Assembly (NCBI RefSeq): GCF_905163445.1 | Contig: NC_053196.1 | Coordinates: forward strand, 12,549,501 to 12,613,500 | DNA: 64,000 nucleotides | Reading direction: 5' to 3' | DNA from: Pararge aegeria | Taxonomy: Eukaryota; Arthropoda; Insecta; Lepidoptera; Nymphalidae | Shown here: piece after piece, positions 1 through 11,375 of the stretch | Numbering within the stretch: the stretch's first letter is position 1 | Layout: each line of letters starts with the position of its first letter | Made by a program: the position numbers and the translations under genes | The notes under the pieces: model-generated | Databases searched by the model: none | What the model was told of the DNA's origin: nothing | The model's input: the letters and a program-made list of their open reading frames with translations, nothing else

Positions 1-340
1 ATTTTAACGCTTTTCGCTTTCTTTATTTGCGAAACAGAACTTCTAACATAAATCAAAAGGGACTTGCGAAATGCATCACACGGGGGTAGAAATTTCTCAG
101 CATGTGCGCCAAAGTTACGACAAAGTACGGAAAATGCTCTTTGCCGGCCAACTTTCCACATAAACAGCTCCAAATGGACTTTTGCTTATATTTTTACTAC
201 TTCCAGCTATTCTTTTTACAACAGTTATATTTATAATTAGTTTATCCTTTAAATATTATTTAGTATGGTTTTCAGGGTCTGTGGCTCTCTCCGTCCTCAG
301 TGACCGAAAACCAATTCTTCGAACAGTGCGTGTTACTAGT
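1..340. other. No gene; weak relation to 2050-2190
   Basis: AT-rich non-coding sequence. The stretch 45-155 resembles 2070-2180 (shared blocks such as ACGGAAAATG and CAGCATGTGCGCC, loosely spaced), so both may be diverged copies of one repeat. Nothing else is seen. Confidence 0.3.
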
Positions 341-359
341 GATAACTAATAACTCCGAA

Positions 360-745
360 ATAAGGTTTCTACGTATGAGCTTATACGTAGGCTCCGATTT
401 ATTAAGCGGCCCATGGAGAGAGCAATGCTTGCAATACCTCTACGCGATCAAATCAGAAATGAGGAGATCCGTAGAAGAATCAAAGTTACCGACCTAGCTC
501 TACGAGTTGCGAAGCTAGGCAAAGCACGTAGCTCGGAGAACCGATCAACGTCGGCGTTCAACGTGCTGAACTGGCGATCTAGCACTGGAAAGCGCAGTGT
601 TTGCCCCTTTGAAGTAGGCAGACTGCATTAAACGAGCCGCAGAGAGTCACAGGGTACAATTGGCAAAAAAACGTAGCGAGTGGAAATCCCTAAAAAGCGC
701 CTATGTCCAGAAGAGGACGTCATGTGGTAGAGATGATAATGATGA
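360..745 (+). mobile_element. RTE-type LINE 3' end fragment
   Basis: Frame 413-631 reads MERAMLAIPLRDQIRNEEIR, then VTDLALRVAKL, and later STGKRSV: the C-terminus of the RTE-like endonuclease/reverse transcriptases common in Lepidoptera. It breaks down after SVCP, and the usual WTDDIKRVAGSRW block is unreadable. It ends in a GATGATAATGATGAT tail. A relic with no function expected. Confidence 0.75.
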
Positions 746-752
746 TTTATAC

Positions 753-935
753 TCCTGCGGTAATAGCGTAATGGTTAGGACTTCGTCTTAATTTCGATGG
801 CCCGAATTCGATTCCCGGCACACGCTTCGTTTCTCGAAGTTTGCATTTTAAGCAATTAAATATCACTTTCTTTAGAGTTGCTTGAAAGTTCTCTGTAATG
901 TTGTCTTAGGAGGCTGAAGTCACCAATTTGTGATT
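753..935 (+). mobile_element. tRNA-derived SINE (Metulj-like) fragment
   Basis: Has a B-box-like GAATTCGATTCCCGGCACAC, then the family body GCATTTTAAGCAATTAAATATCAC. The 3' half is degraded. Confidence 0.6.
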
Positions 936-1139
936 GAAAAGAAGAATAGATACACAAGATAAAAGTAAAGTAAAAATGTAATAGATTCATTTTCATAATA
1001 ATCTTATGAATGCAAAAAAGTGTGTTTGATGCTACGGAGAAAAAGTTTGACGTAATTTTGTGCATGGATATAGTTTATTGACCAGACCGTGACTAAGAAA
1101 TTGATATCAACACATTTAACGGCTTACTACAAGGCACGG

Positions 1140-1400
1140 GTCTTCACTCAGAATAAGAAGGGTTTATTGGATAGAAGCAGGCGTTACTTTGCGGAAATCC
1201 ATGATATATTATCAAAATTAAGCTTAATTTGCTATACTCCGCGAAAAGCAGGAGAATCTGTGTGGTGTAATTTATAATTTCTTCAATCCTTATACCCCAC
1301 ACCAAACAGATCTTCGGCAATATACCCTCTACGCACGTTTCGCTCCGAAACCGGAGCATCATCAGGAGATGTTGACTTTACAATGAATAATTGTTAAGTG
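1140..1400 (-). mobile_element. Unclassified dispersed repeat ('CGAAACGTGCGTAGAG' family)
   Basis: Shares a core (reverse complement of TCTACGCACGTTTCGCTCCG) and the flanks TCAACATCTCCTGA and GAAATTATAAATTAC with 19690-19935, 45530-45870 and 62870-63040. No coding frame; class unknown. Confidence 0.6.
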
Positions 1401-1884
1401 AAAAATTCGCCAAATGTGTCGCCTTTTATACCTTTCTGACCCCCACCTAATCTATCTAAGCCCCTCCCACCTCATTAGTGCCTCTGAATATGTTCAATAG
1501 AGTAGAAGTTGATAAATTTATTTGTTCGTTTAGTAAACATAGGAATGGGAGGTTCGAATTACTAAACGTACAAAGTTGTTCAGCACCTTTATCCTAACAC
1601 CGAGTTGATACTGAAAACCTAAAAGCTAATGGTAGCTTTAAGGTTTTCATTTGATCTACAATTTAAAAAAATATATAGCCTATAGCTTTCCTATAATTGG
1701 GCTTTTAAATAAAAATAACAAGTTTTAAGTTCAATAAAAAACATTCTTTAAATCATTTTTATATTAGAAGCTATAGATATAAATTCACATACTTTGCATC
1801 TATTCATTTTCGCATGGATCAACCTTCGAAGCTATACATAAAGGTTTTCTAAAGAGCTTCGTTCTCGTTCTCTTGCTGTCCTAT

Positions 1885-1965
1885 CTACAAAGGTTGCCTG
1901 TAAGAGATTGCTTGCAGCAATAAGGCCACCTTTGCATGTCTACATTGTGTACTGTATACTCCTTA
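1885..1965 (+). mobile_element. LINE 3'-tail relic
   Basis: AAGGTTGCCTGTAAGAGATT...AATAAGGCCACCTTTGCAT is the 3'UTR motif that also follows the LINE at 24689-25999 and the relics at 17460 and 24440. No coding sequence remains. Confidence 0.55.
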
Positions 1966-2315
1966 CTATTTCTTCGCCTGTATGTTATACGTGCAATAGT
2001 GTTTCTTCTTCTTCGTTTTACAAACATTAACGGTGCTAGTAAGGGCTCTATACCAAGTAAACAAAAGTTTTCTCATAAATCAAGCGTGACTTGGAAAATT
2101 GCGGAAATCGTTAGGGCAAAAATTTTCCCAGCGTGTGCCGTGTGCACCAAATCACGGACAACTACGGAAATTGCTTTTGGCTGGCAAACATTACCTATCT
2201 ACTTGTAAACGTGAATGTATTTTTCTTAAAATAACTTATTCTGAGAAAGTCACATAGGTACAAATCGGTGTCCATAGTTCCCTTCAGACTATTTTTAACA
2301 GATTATTGGTTGATT

Positions 2316-2556
2316 AGCGGTGATGGTCCAGTGGGTTCTTCGAGTTCACTTCGGGGGGTCGAGTTCGAATCCCACAACGCACGTCTAACTATTCTAAGTT
2401 ATGTGCGTTTTAAGCAATTGAAATATCACTGGCTTCAACGGTTACGGGAAACATAGCAAGGAAACTTGCATACCTTTGGGGTCCTGCATACCTGCATACG
2501 GAGGATGCTCTGTAGTGGGCCGGTAATGGGTTGATATGATGAGGATGATGATGAAA
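2316..2556 (+). mobile_element. tRNA-derived SINE (Metulj-like)
   Basis: GGTCGAGTTCGAATCCCACA B-box region, GTGCGTTTTAAGCAATTGAA body, GTAGTGGGCCGGTAATGGGT 3' part and a GATGATGATGA tail. Nearly complete but diverged. Confidence 0.75.
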
Positions 2557-2754
2557 AAAAAAATGAAAAAATATTGGTTGGTTTTTTTAATGATATATGA
2601 TATCTGCACGATTTTTGGAACCAATGGTTAAGTGCGTGTCAGCTTTCCGTTTTGTTTTGGGCAGCCCGTTCAATATAGGTACAGTATAATCAAACTGTTG
2701 TTTTGTCTGGTGGGTGGCTTTGGCCGTGGCTAGTTACCGCACTAGAGACGTATC

Positions 2755-2910
2755 CCGCTAAGCGATTTAGTGTTCCGGTGCGATGTCGCGTAGAAACCGA
2801 TTAGGGTATGACTACCATACTCCCTAACAGGTTAGGTTACCATTTTAGGCTGCATCATCATTTACCACCTGGGGATATTGCAGTCAAAGGATTACTGGTA
2901 GAATAAAAAA
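2755..2910 (+). repeat. Dispersed repeat ('AAGCGATTTAGTGTTCCGG' family)
   Basis: AAGCGATTTAGTGTTCCGGT, then ATGTCGCGT, CTAACAGGTTAG and TTAGGCTGCATCATC. The same order occurs at 50275-50385 and, inverted, at 21900-22000. Its last part (TACCACC..GAT..GCAGTCAA) recurs near 28545 and 60640. Confidence 0.6.
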
Positions 2911-3205
2911 AACGGAGAATGTTGTTTTTTTTTAATGCTTTGTAACCCCTAACTCTGTAAATTTAATTTGTACCGATAGACAAATAGTAGAATAGTATTT
3001 TTTCTAAGGAAGCCAGTTTAAGCTATTATCTAAAAATTTTTTAAGAGAAACCGTTTCATTGTTTGTTGAAAATGAAAAAATATGTAAGGGATCCTTGATT
3101 TAAAAAACCTGTTCCTTTAATTTAATTGGAACGTAACTAAAATGCGATAAAATTAAAAAAAAAAAATCTATGTTTTATCTAGGCTTCTTTAAAATAACAA
3201 TGGAA

Positions 3206-3983
3206 TCCCTACTAATATTATAAATGTGAATGTAAGTTTGTTTGTTACGCTTTCACGCGAAAACTACTGAACCGATCTTCATGATACTTTTTATACATAT
3301 TCTTGGAGGTATTAGAAATAACATAGTATACTTATCATTGAAAAAAAAAAATACGTAATAAAAAAAATATTTGTGAAAAAATCTCAAATATGACTATAGG
3401 TATAGGTGAAGACAATGAAGCAATACGCTGCCTCCCAAAATTCCCTCCCTTTCTGTAGCTTCCGCTTGATGAACCCTATTGAGCTGGTTAGTCATTAATT
3501 AATTCTGCATAAGAAAATTACTTTTAATTTAAACGGAGCACAGATGTAACCGTGCGGGCCATCAGTGAAGTGTTAAAGTCTTTGCGGATAATATGCATCG
3601 AAATCCTGTGTGGTCTCATTAAAAATATATTCCTTATATTTTTTTCTTTACAGCTTAGGCTTTACACCTGAAACTTTTCAGGGTAATTTTTCCATAGGCC
3701 TACATCATACGTAAAATAGCTCTTAATTTATTTCTTTTTTTAAGTTTGTTTGTTACGCTTTCACGCGAAAACTACTGAACCGATCTTCATGATACTTTTT
3801 ATACATATTCTTGGAGGTATTTATTAGAAATAACATAGTATACTTATCATTGAAAAAAAAAATTACGTAATAAAAAAAATATTTGTGAAAAAATCTCAAA
3901 TATGACTATAGGTATAGGTGAAGACAATGAAGCAATACGCTGCCTCCCAAAATTACGCGGGCGGAGCCGCAGGGAACATCTAG
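3206..3983 (+). mobile_element. Lep1-type Helitron with internal direct duplication
   Basis: Starts TCCCTACTAATATTATAAAT and ends ACATCTAG before T, as lepidopteran non-autonomous Helitrons do. Inside, a 209-bp block (3234-3442) recurs as 3742-3954, differing mainly by a 4-bp insertion. Between the copies lies a 290-bp segment (3446-3737) that recurs outside the element at 5788-6070. No Rep/helicase frame. Confidence 0.8.
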
Positions 3984-4248
3984 TATATTATAAAAATGGA
4001 TCAATAATTTTGCCCATTGCCCACCTAATAAAACCTACTAATAAATGTTTGGTGCCTGTTACTTTAATAATATTTGATTAGTACAATACTTTTTAATTTC
4101 CTAAAAATGTATAGCTCTCCAATGATTTTTAAGAGCAGCGAAAGCATATAGCTGATTAGATATTTGAATAATTCTACAAGTTTTGCAACCAGGTACTAGG
4201 CTACCCTGTATATACGCGTATGTATTATACTAACTAGTTTTGTAGATT

Positions 4249-4565
4249 ACTATACATTTGATGAATTCCTCAATGACAAGGTAGATCGGCTGATCTACCT
4301 TGTCATTGAGGAATTCATCAAATGTATAGTATTTTTTAGGCTGGCTAGCCTCGCTCTCATCTCCCGCAAGATAGCAAAATGATTGTAAATGTTGATGTTG
4401 GAAAAGAGCAACTACTGAGTTTCTTGCCGGCTCTTCTCGGTAGAATCTGCTTTCCGAACCGGTGGTAGAGTCACTACAAACATACATACTTGACGTTTCA
4501 AAAGTGCTTATAAAGTAGGCCTACTTGAAATAAATGAATTTGAATTTGAATTTGGATTTGAAAGA
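4249..4565 (+). mobile_element. LINE 3' end with a perfect 39-bp inverted repeat
   Basis: Positions 4249-4287 and 4292-4330 are exact reverse complements separated by GGCT. The left arm reads YTFDEFLNDKVD, a jockey/CR1-type LINE C-terminus. The right arm carries the same coding strand inverted and continues (minus strand) through KK and ESEASQP. A normally oriented 3'UTR follows and ends in (TTTGAA)n at 4536-4565. This looks like a rearranged LINE end. Confidence 0.7.
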
Positions 4566-4753
4566 TTCTTTCTAACTATCTATATAAATACGCATTGTTA
4601 CAAAACTTTATGTGCCTCGCTAAAAATTAGAAGAGATGCTCATTTATAATTAAACGCTCGCGAACTCTACTTATAGTAAATTTTACCCTACTATCTATAC
4701 TACCATCTACTATCGTCTATATTGTAGTACGTCGATAGATAGCTACGTACTAA

Positions 4754-5290
4754 CCAAAGTCAAAGTCAAAGTCAAAAATATCTTTATTCAAGTAGGCCCA
4801 TAGGTGGCACTTTTGATGCGTACATAAGAATTACACAGTGAGATGATGGCGATAACCACATTCGTAAACTTATAACTAAAGCTACGAGGGTTCCAAACGC
4901 GTCCTGGTCTAAGAAGAAGCCCACAACAAACTTAGCCGGGTGTTTTTTTTTTTTTTTGTTATCACCATCTCACAATGTCATTTTAAATTATTAGAAGAGC
5001 AACCTGGTTAGAGCAATATTTTACACCCAAGCTTTTTTATCGATTACGTAGTCCTTTATACTATAATAGGACTTTTCTATAAAGCTTACGTTTAATACAA
5101 ACTTTGAACTTTCCTCCAAGATGTCAATTGGTAGTTTATTGTAGAATTGTATGCAATTTCCTTTAAACGAATTATGCATTTTATGTAACCTAGTATATTG
5201 CACTGTAAGTTTATTCTTACTTCTAATGTTTAAATTATTGCAGTCACATTTTTTCTTAACACCAATATTAACAATGTTGCCATGTATAAT
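4754..5290 (-). mobile_element. 5'-truncated LINE, same family as 56490-58920
   Basis: Minus-strand frame 5320-5021 reads KCDCNNLNIRSKNKL, FKGNCIQFYNKLPIDIL and ends SYYSIKDYVIDKKAWV, nearly the same as the end of the LINE in lin-54. The 3'UTR ends in a (TTTGAC)n tail at 4754-4775. Dead, 3' end only. Confidence 0.85.
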
Positions 5291-5787
5291 TAATAATAAG
5301 GAAGTTATAGTTATTATCAATTTGCTCTACATTTCAGATACTCATAGCAAAGAAAACATTCACGGACCGTATTTCTAATATCTTGGCTATTTTTGGCCGA
5401 GCTCATCTCACTCTGATATATCACTTCAAAGCACACCCCGGATGTCTTATCTTTATTATTATTTACCTATATTCCTCTTAAACTTCTTGATAAATATCAC
5501 CACTTCAACACAAATCACTAAAAAACTTTAATTGTAATAGGTATTCATAAAAAAAGTTTTGTAAAACGCATTTAAAAATTAACACTTTAATTCAGTTTTT
5601 AAACGATTTCGGTAAAGTCGACGCGATTCGCGGGCTTTTTATGTGACGTCGGAGTGCACTATCCGTTCTCACTCACAACCTTACTCGCGCCAAATTGACG
5701 CGTTACTAAATGGACCGGTATAAATTCATTCAACTTCAAGCTGTATCTGTCATCCCTTTTTACCAAACGCCTGCCCGTGTCTTGCTG

Positions 5788-6070
5788 TCCCTTTCTGTAG
5801 CTTCCGCTTGATGAACCCTATTGAGCTGGTTAGTCATTAATTAATTCTGCATAAGAAAATTACTTTTAATTTAAACGGAGCACAGATGTAACCGATCAGT
5901 GAAGTGTTAAAGTCTTTGCGGATAATATGCATCGAAATCCTGTGTGGTCTCATTAAAAATATATTCCTTATATTTTTTTCTTTACAGCTTAGGCTTTACA
6001 CCTGAAACTTTTCAGGGTAATTTTTCCATAGGCCTACATCATACGTAAAATAGCTCTTAATATATTTCTT
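5788..6070 (+). repeat. Second copy of the 290-bp segment carried by the Helitron at 3206-3983
   Basis: Nearly identical to 3446-3737, apart from an 8-bp block (TGCGGGCC) present only in the Helitron copy. Contains a T-rich CTTTACAG that looks like a splice acceptor (near 5980-5990), but no open frame was recognised. Confidence 0.75.
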
Positions 6071-6429
6071 AATAATGCAGAGAAGCTGTATACTCACTCC
6101 TATATGCTTCTTAGTTGTTTAACTAGATCGGTTTTTATTTTTTCTGTAGTTTTGTAATGATATCTAAGTCATTATAGCGAAATGTGAATTCCTCATAACC
6201 TTCTACAAAATATTGCTGCTGGGACGTTAAAGGTTGAGAAGTTCTCCCGACACTTCACTGCTTTATTTATGCTCCGATGTTCTCTTTTAACGTCTATCAC
6301 GTCATCTCACGTCTTGGGCAGTTTACGTAATATGCTACATGTTTAGGAGTTAAGTGCGTTTTAAGCAATAAAATACTACTGAGAGTCCTTCATAATGTTA
6401 TCGAAGGCATGTGACATCTATTAAACCGC

Positions 6430-6552
6430 ATTTGCGTGTTGCACCATAACTGCATCTACAACCATCTATATAATGTCATCATCAGTACCTTTATAACATT
6501 CCCTTCCAATGCATGGATTGTTCATAAAAGCACAAAGAAAAGAGTAAAAAGA
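6430..6552 (+). repeat. 120-bp repeat shared with 9968-10087
   Basis: TGCATCTACAACCATCTATA, TGTCATCATCAGT, CCCTTCCAATGCATGGA and AAAGCACAAAGAAAAGAGTA occur in the same order in both places. Each copy follows a Metulj-like SINE remnant (AGGCATGTGA..), so it may be a variant SINE 3' end. Confidence 0.6.
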
Positions 6553-6761
6553 ACACTTCATCCTCAAGATCTCTCTACGCCTACGTTGGGAAGTCCTGCC
6601 TTAGACAAATACCAAATTTTGGATTTAAGTACAATTGAATACATAAATATAATACGATACTATTTTTGAATTTTTGAAAATTTTCATTAATATTAATTAG
6701 CATTTATTTATTCTTTAAAATATTTGTTTTATAATTATAACCTAAAATAAATTATTTAAAA

Positions 6762-6977
6762 CTAAATAAAATCTAAAACGTCTTCGAGACCACCGCAGCG
6801 AGGCACAGTTCCTAAGATGCTGGCAGCATTTATTTGGATGGTCAAACTAATTCGTTGACCAAGGTAACTGCCCGCTCTAGGATCACCGGTAGACTCGATA
6901 ACCCTTTTCGATAGTTCTTTGAAAAGATCTCGTGCCTCCGGACCCCACGGTCCCAAAGTCTCTACTCCAAAAGGCAC
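6762..6977 (-). mobile_element. Retroelement C-terminal coding fragment
   Basis: Open frame with FGVETLGPWGPEARDLFKEL, then GDPRAGSYLGQRISL and AASILGTVPR. This pattern is familiar from many arthropod retroelement-derived predictions; I cannot name the clade. There is no upstream coding sequence, so it is a relic. Confidence 0.5.
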
Positions 6978-7014
6978 AAAAATGAAGCTGAATAGTTTAT
7001 ATTAATAATAAATA

Positions 7015-7330
7015 TAAATATATCAATAAATATATGTAGGTACTACGACAATAGACACATCGCCATCTAGCCCCAAAGTAAGCGTAGCTTGTGTTATGGG
7101 AACTAAGATGACTGTTGAATATTTTTATGAATAATATACTTAGAATTTACATATCAACACCCAGATACTGAAAAATATTCACAAACTTTATCCAGTTGTG
7201 GGATTCGAACCCACGGCCTTGACTCAGAAAGCAGGGTTGCTGCCCACTGCGCCATTTTTAAATTGTGGAAATCAAACCCGAAGCCTATAACTCAAAAAAC
7301 GGCTGCCTACCGCGCCAATCGGCCGCCAAT
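7015..7330 (-). mobile_element. tRNA-derived SINE (second family), with duplicated head remnants
   Basis: Minus strand: GGTTCGAATCCCAC B box (7198-7212) after a GGCGCAGTGGGCAGC A-box region, then the tail ACAAGCTACGCTTACTTTGG, GGCTAGATGGCGATGTG. A second degenerate head lies at 7262-7320. Confidence 0.75.
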
Positions 7331-7961
7331 CTATACTTAAAGGTAGAAGAAGTTACAAATTATGAAATCGTTTTTGAATTTTTCGTTCTAACAGCAAACT
7401 ATTGAAATTAAGGATATAGTCGCTCCAACCCAACCCGGCCAGAAATCATCGGATTGACTGGTCAAACTCAGTTAGTTCGCTCAGTAGTGCCTTCTTCGCT
7501 TAACCTTCTCAACTTTACTCTCGAGGAATATTGCCTAAGTAAATCTGGATAGAACGACGTTTCGGAGCTTGACTGCGGCATACACACATAATTCTCAATT
7601 TCAGTTATCAGCAACTATTTATAGCGAACCAAGGCAGCAGTCTGCGGAAGCTGGAAGCTGGAAGTCAAAAAACTATAAATTTCACTTTACGTCGAAAAAG
7701 TTCGTATCGGTTCTTGGTGCGCGTTCAGTTTGATGTAATTGATAGCGGATTTAAGTTAAAATACGTCTCCTTTGCGACACTGTAATGGCGGTAAAAAATG
7801 TTCGACGCCAAGTTGAAAATATACGGCAAATATGAAAACTGATCAGGGCACCAATTTCTGTAATTGTCTTCGCCTTGTCTTTAAAGGTACAAAAATAGGT
7901 CGGTGATCAGTGATAGTTAATTATTAGTCTATGTGATCTGTTCCTAATATTACCATGTATA

Positions 7962-8470
7962 AAAAAATTGGTTGCCTGTAAAGTCGGTATACGGGCGAAA
8001 GTTTTACGTGACAACGACTTTGAGTGGTAAAATAATTTTAATGTGAATATTCATTCGTATAGTAGGAAGAAGGATGAAATAATAGTAACAATTTAAAACA
8101 TTTATTTATACAAAGAATTATATTTAAAACATTAATTTATACAAAGAATCTCGCACTGAATTTCATATTAAAAAAAATTTATTTTTACCTTTACACATAC
8201 ATACGTATTTATATACAAATATACATACAATAACTTGCAATACATTTGCGTACAATGAAACAGCGTTTACTACAAAGGGACGCGTGCCTTTCACTTTTTA
8301 TGTCTGTCTCTCTCTTAGGCTCTTAGGCGGGCTAACCATGCCCGAGTGGAAGGGACGCGTGCCTCTCACTCGCTCTCATTGTGAGCGCATAACGTGAGCG
8401 GAGCGTAACGCAGTTTCTTGAAGTGTCACGCGGCAAACCAATTTATAAGACGTTGTCACGTCAAAAGGAT
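7962..8470 (+). mobile_element. Non-autonomous TIR-type element
   Basis: Begins ATTGGTTGCCTGTAAAGTCG..CGTGACAACG and ends TTATAAGACGTTGTCACG, so the ends contain inverted CGTGACAACG/CGTTGTCACG. A second copy is at 49925-50275. The interior is AT-rich with GC-rich CGAGTGGAAGGGACGCGTGC; no transposase. Confidence 0.6.
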
Positions 8471-9440
8471 TAACATAAACTATGAGTATGTTTATTAACT
8501 AATAACTGAACTATATTTTTATTTAATACAGTAATTCCTCAAAGACGTTGGAGACGCAAATTATATACCCAATATTAGAAAACATATAGGTAATTTGTGG
8601 AACAAATCTTTGTATAGGTTCCTAAATTTCGCTACCCTTGCTTCTCGTCAATTAATCTGTATTGGATTGAGTGGTGAGTTCTGCTATCGAGCATCTAAAT
8701 CATAATATCATTATTAAGAGACAGAATTTTTTTCATATCATATCAAAATAAATCAAAAGTTTACAAACTTGTATTTGTATGCCTTGATAAAGCCACGGAT
8801 TCATGATATGTTTTATCCTATATCTACAACCATTAGAAAGAATAAACCTTGGTCTTAGAATCAGCTTATTAGTGAGGGTCAGCTACCTGCTGATTCGTCA
8901 AGTGCTTCCGTGGGGAACACTTCGTTCAGATCATATGGACACACTTCAAAGCCAATAAAAGTGTAATAGTGAAAAGGAGAGCTAAAAACTGTAACTGGAA
9001 GATTTCTGTACATTTAATATATTTTGAATTTGTTTACCGGGGGATCCTTTATAATCGATACTGAGTCCAAAACAGATTTTTATTTAATTTTTGTCTGTCT
9101 GTCTGTCTGTCCGGGCATCACGTGAAAACTACTGAACGGATTTAAATAAAATTCGGTATAGTGGAAGCTGATATTCCGAGTCAACATATAGGATACTTTT
9201 TATACCGACAAACAACAAGATTCCTCCGGAAACTGTGATAAAAAAAATTATAAATTTTACTTCATACCTCCGTTAAACTCGAACCGATTTTAATAATTCG
9301 TTTTTTATTTGAAAGTGTATACTATCAACCATGTATTTTCTAATTTATATGCATATCTGAAAAAGAGAGAGAGAGAGATAAAGGACATAACTCTTCGCAA
9401 CTAACAGCAAGTCGCAAGGCGTATGGGACAACCTATAATA
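8471..9440. other. No gene; repeat debris
   Basis: Contains a (GTCT)n tract at about 9093-9112, a segment resembling transposon interiors (AAAACTACTGAACGGATTT at 9126) and a (GA)n tract near 9366-9380. Nothing coding is recognised. Confidence 0.4.
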
Positions 9441-9444
9441 TTAA

Positions 9445-9647
9445 TCCTACTAATATTATAAATGCGAAAGTTTGTGAGGATGGATGTATGTATGTATCAA
9501 CTGTAATAATGACACTTACTAACTCTCTTATACCACGTAAAATAATAGTAGATACATAGCTAGCCACGATGATTATGATGTTAGCATCAGATCTATTCTA
9601 GCTTCTCGATTGACTCATACGCGAACGAAGTCGCGAAGTTCCGCTAG
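9445..9647 (+). mobile_element. Short Lep1-type Helitron
   Basis: TCCTACTAATATTATAAATG start and GAAGTTCCGCTAG-T end, with the GCGAACGAAGTCGCG hairpin just before the end as in Helitrons. About 203 bp, non-autonomous. Confidence 0.8.
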
Positions 9648-9967
9648 TTTAAATAAATCTAGATCTTGACGACAGCACCACTTATCTTTTGAAAATAATT
9701 ATCTAAATCAGATGTTCATCTTAGTGTCTACGTCTACGACTCGGCAGTCTACGTAGTGTGCTACACAGACAATACTATCACCATATTTGGATACCTAAGT
9801 ATTGATATCAATCATGCCCACAAGTTTGCACACACCTTTTAATTTTTGGGACTTTTTAGCAATTTAATAGCACAAGCTTGCTTACTTGCTTGCGAAAGGA
9901 CCCTGTATGCCTGAGTAATTTTCTCAAAGGCATGTGATGTCCAAAACAAACAAACTCCACTTGGTGG

Positions 9968-10087
9968 TGCACCGTTATTGCATCTACAACCACCTATATA
10001 ATGTCATCATCAGTCACTACCATTAAAATATTCCCTTCCAATGCATGGAACGTTTATAAAAACACAAAGAAAAGAGTAAAAAGAAAA
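9968..10087 (+). repeat. 120-bp repeat, second copy of 6430-6552
   Basis: Same ordered blocks as 6430-6552, preceded by a Metulj-like SINE remnant (9865-9960). Confidence 0.6.
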
Positions 10088-10389
10088 TTGTAATTTAATT
10101 CAGTTTTTATCTCAAAATTGTAACATATTGGACTATTTATCTTCCCCAACCGCTTCAGCATAGTAAAATGTATTTTTATGCAAAAATATACAGTAAGTTA
10201 CGGAGTACCCACGGGCCGCGACATTGACGGATGAGTTCGGGTGCGCCTGAAACGGGCCGAGGATCTTTTCGATCTCGCTTCACACCATTTACTATATCGC
10301 TATTTAATTATAAGCAGCTCGTTTGTGTACGAGCGAAGGTCTTATATCTATATACAGTATACATATTATATATGCCGTCTATACTTGTT

Positions 10390-10505
10390 TGTCGGCCGAT
10401 TGGCACAGTTGGCAGCGAGTCTTAGCCGGTGGGTTCAATTCCCACAATTGGAAAATGTTTGTGTGATGAACATGAATGTTTTTCATTGTCTGGTCTATCT
10501 TATAT
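10390..10505 (+). mobile_element. tRNA-derived SINE (second family), 5' half
   Basis: GGCCGATTGGCACAGTTGGC head, GTGGGTTCAATTCCCAC B box, then TGTGTGATGAACATGAATG. Truncated where the Helitron at 10508 begins. Confidence 0.7.
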
Positions 10506-10507
10506 AT

Positions 10508-10925
10508 ATATAAAATATTATAAATGTGAAAGTGTGGATGTTTGTCACTTAATCTCGCAAAAACGGCTAAAATTTGGCATGCATGTAGCCTTTGGCATGG
10601 AAAAGAACATTGGGTACTTTTATCCCAAATACTTAAGTAATTCCCGAGGGAAATTTGAAAGTTGTTTACGAGCTAAACTAAAAAAAATTGTAAATAAGAT
10701 AATTATTACAAGCTATGGAATTTTATCCGAAATAAACGTTATTATTATTAAGCTGCGGGCAGACAACTTTGAAATTTGGTATGCATGTCATCTATGCTAT
10801 GGAAAAGGACATGTACTTTCTTTACCGATCTCTCAAATAGTTCCCGTGGTAGGATTAAAAATTGTTAACGGACGAAGCTTTAGGAACAATTCTGAAGTCC
10901 ACGCAGACGAAGTCGCGGGCAGAAG
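10508..10925 (+). mobile_element. Helitron-like element with a repeated internal module
   Basis: Opens AAATATTATAAATGTGAAAG and closes GACGAAGTCGCGGGCAGAAG-CTAAGT. The module AAATTTGG(C/T)ATGCATGT occurs twice (about 10570 and 10772), so two related elements may be fused. The open 166-codon frame crossing it is chance. Confidence 0.65.
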
Positions 10926-11375
10926 CTAAGTTAAGCTAATTTTCTAAGTCTTCATGTACATTATATTCATAAAAGGACCTACCATAACACCAGTTAGCAT
11001 CTAGCCCACATTTGAGCTAGATGGCGCTGTGTATATTTTAGTAGTATATTTATTATTTTTATATTTTTTACTAATAATAAAGCTGAAGAGTATTCGTTTT
11101 GTTTATTTGTTACCTTACTCACTTACACTGTGCGGCCGGTCTTAGCCGGTAGGGAGAATTTTTATAAATTGTGAATTCTAGGAATTTATAATTCCTGATT
11201 TTTAAATTCCACCAGCGTTCTCCGCTATGCCATGGATCGTCGATGGTCGTCGAATGCTTTAAACATATTCAAAATGGTTCGTGGCCACATAGATGTCTTA
11301 AAAAATAAATTTATGGTTACAATTACCTACTTAAAACAAGAAAATAATTCGAGATATTTTTTGAGATTATTATAG

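Noticed and set aside
6436..6669. 77-codon frame
   Set aside because: It lies across the 120-bp dispersed repeat and AT-rich flank; no protein-like composition.
10429..10929. 166-codon open frame
   Set aside because: It runs from a SINE into a Helitron-like element and resembles no protein; both elements explain the sequence.
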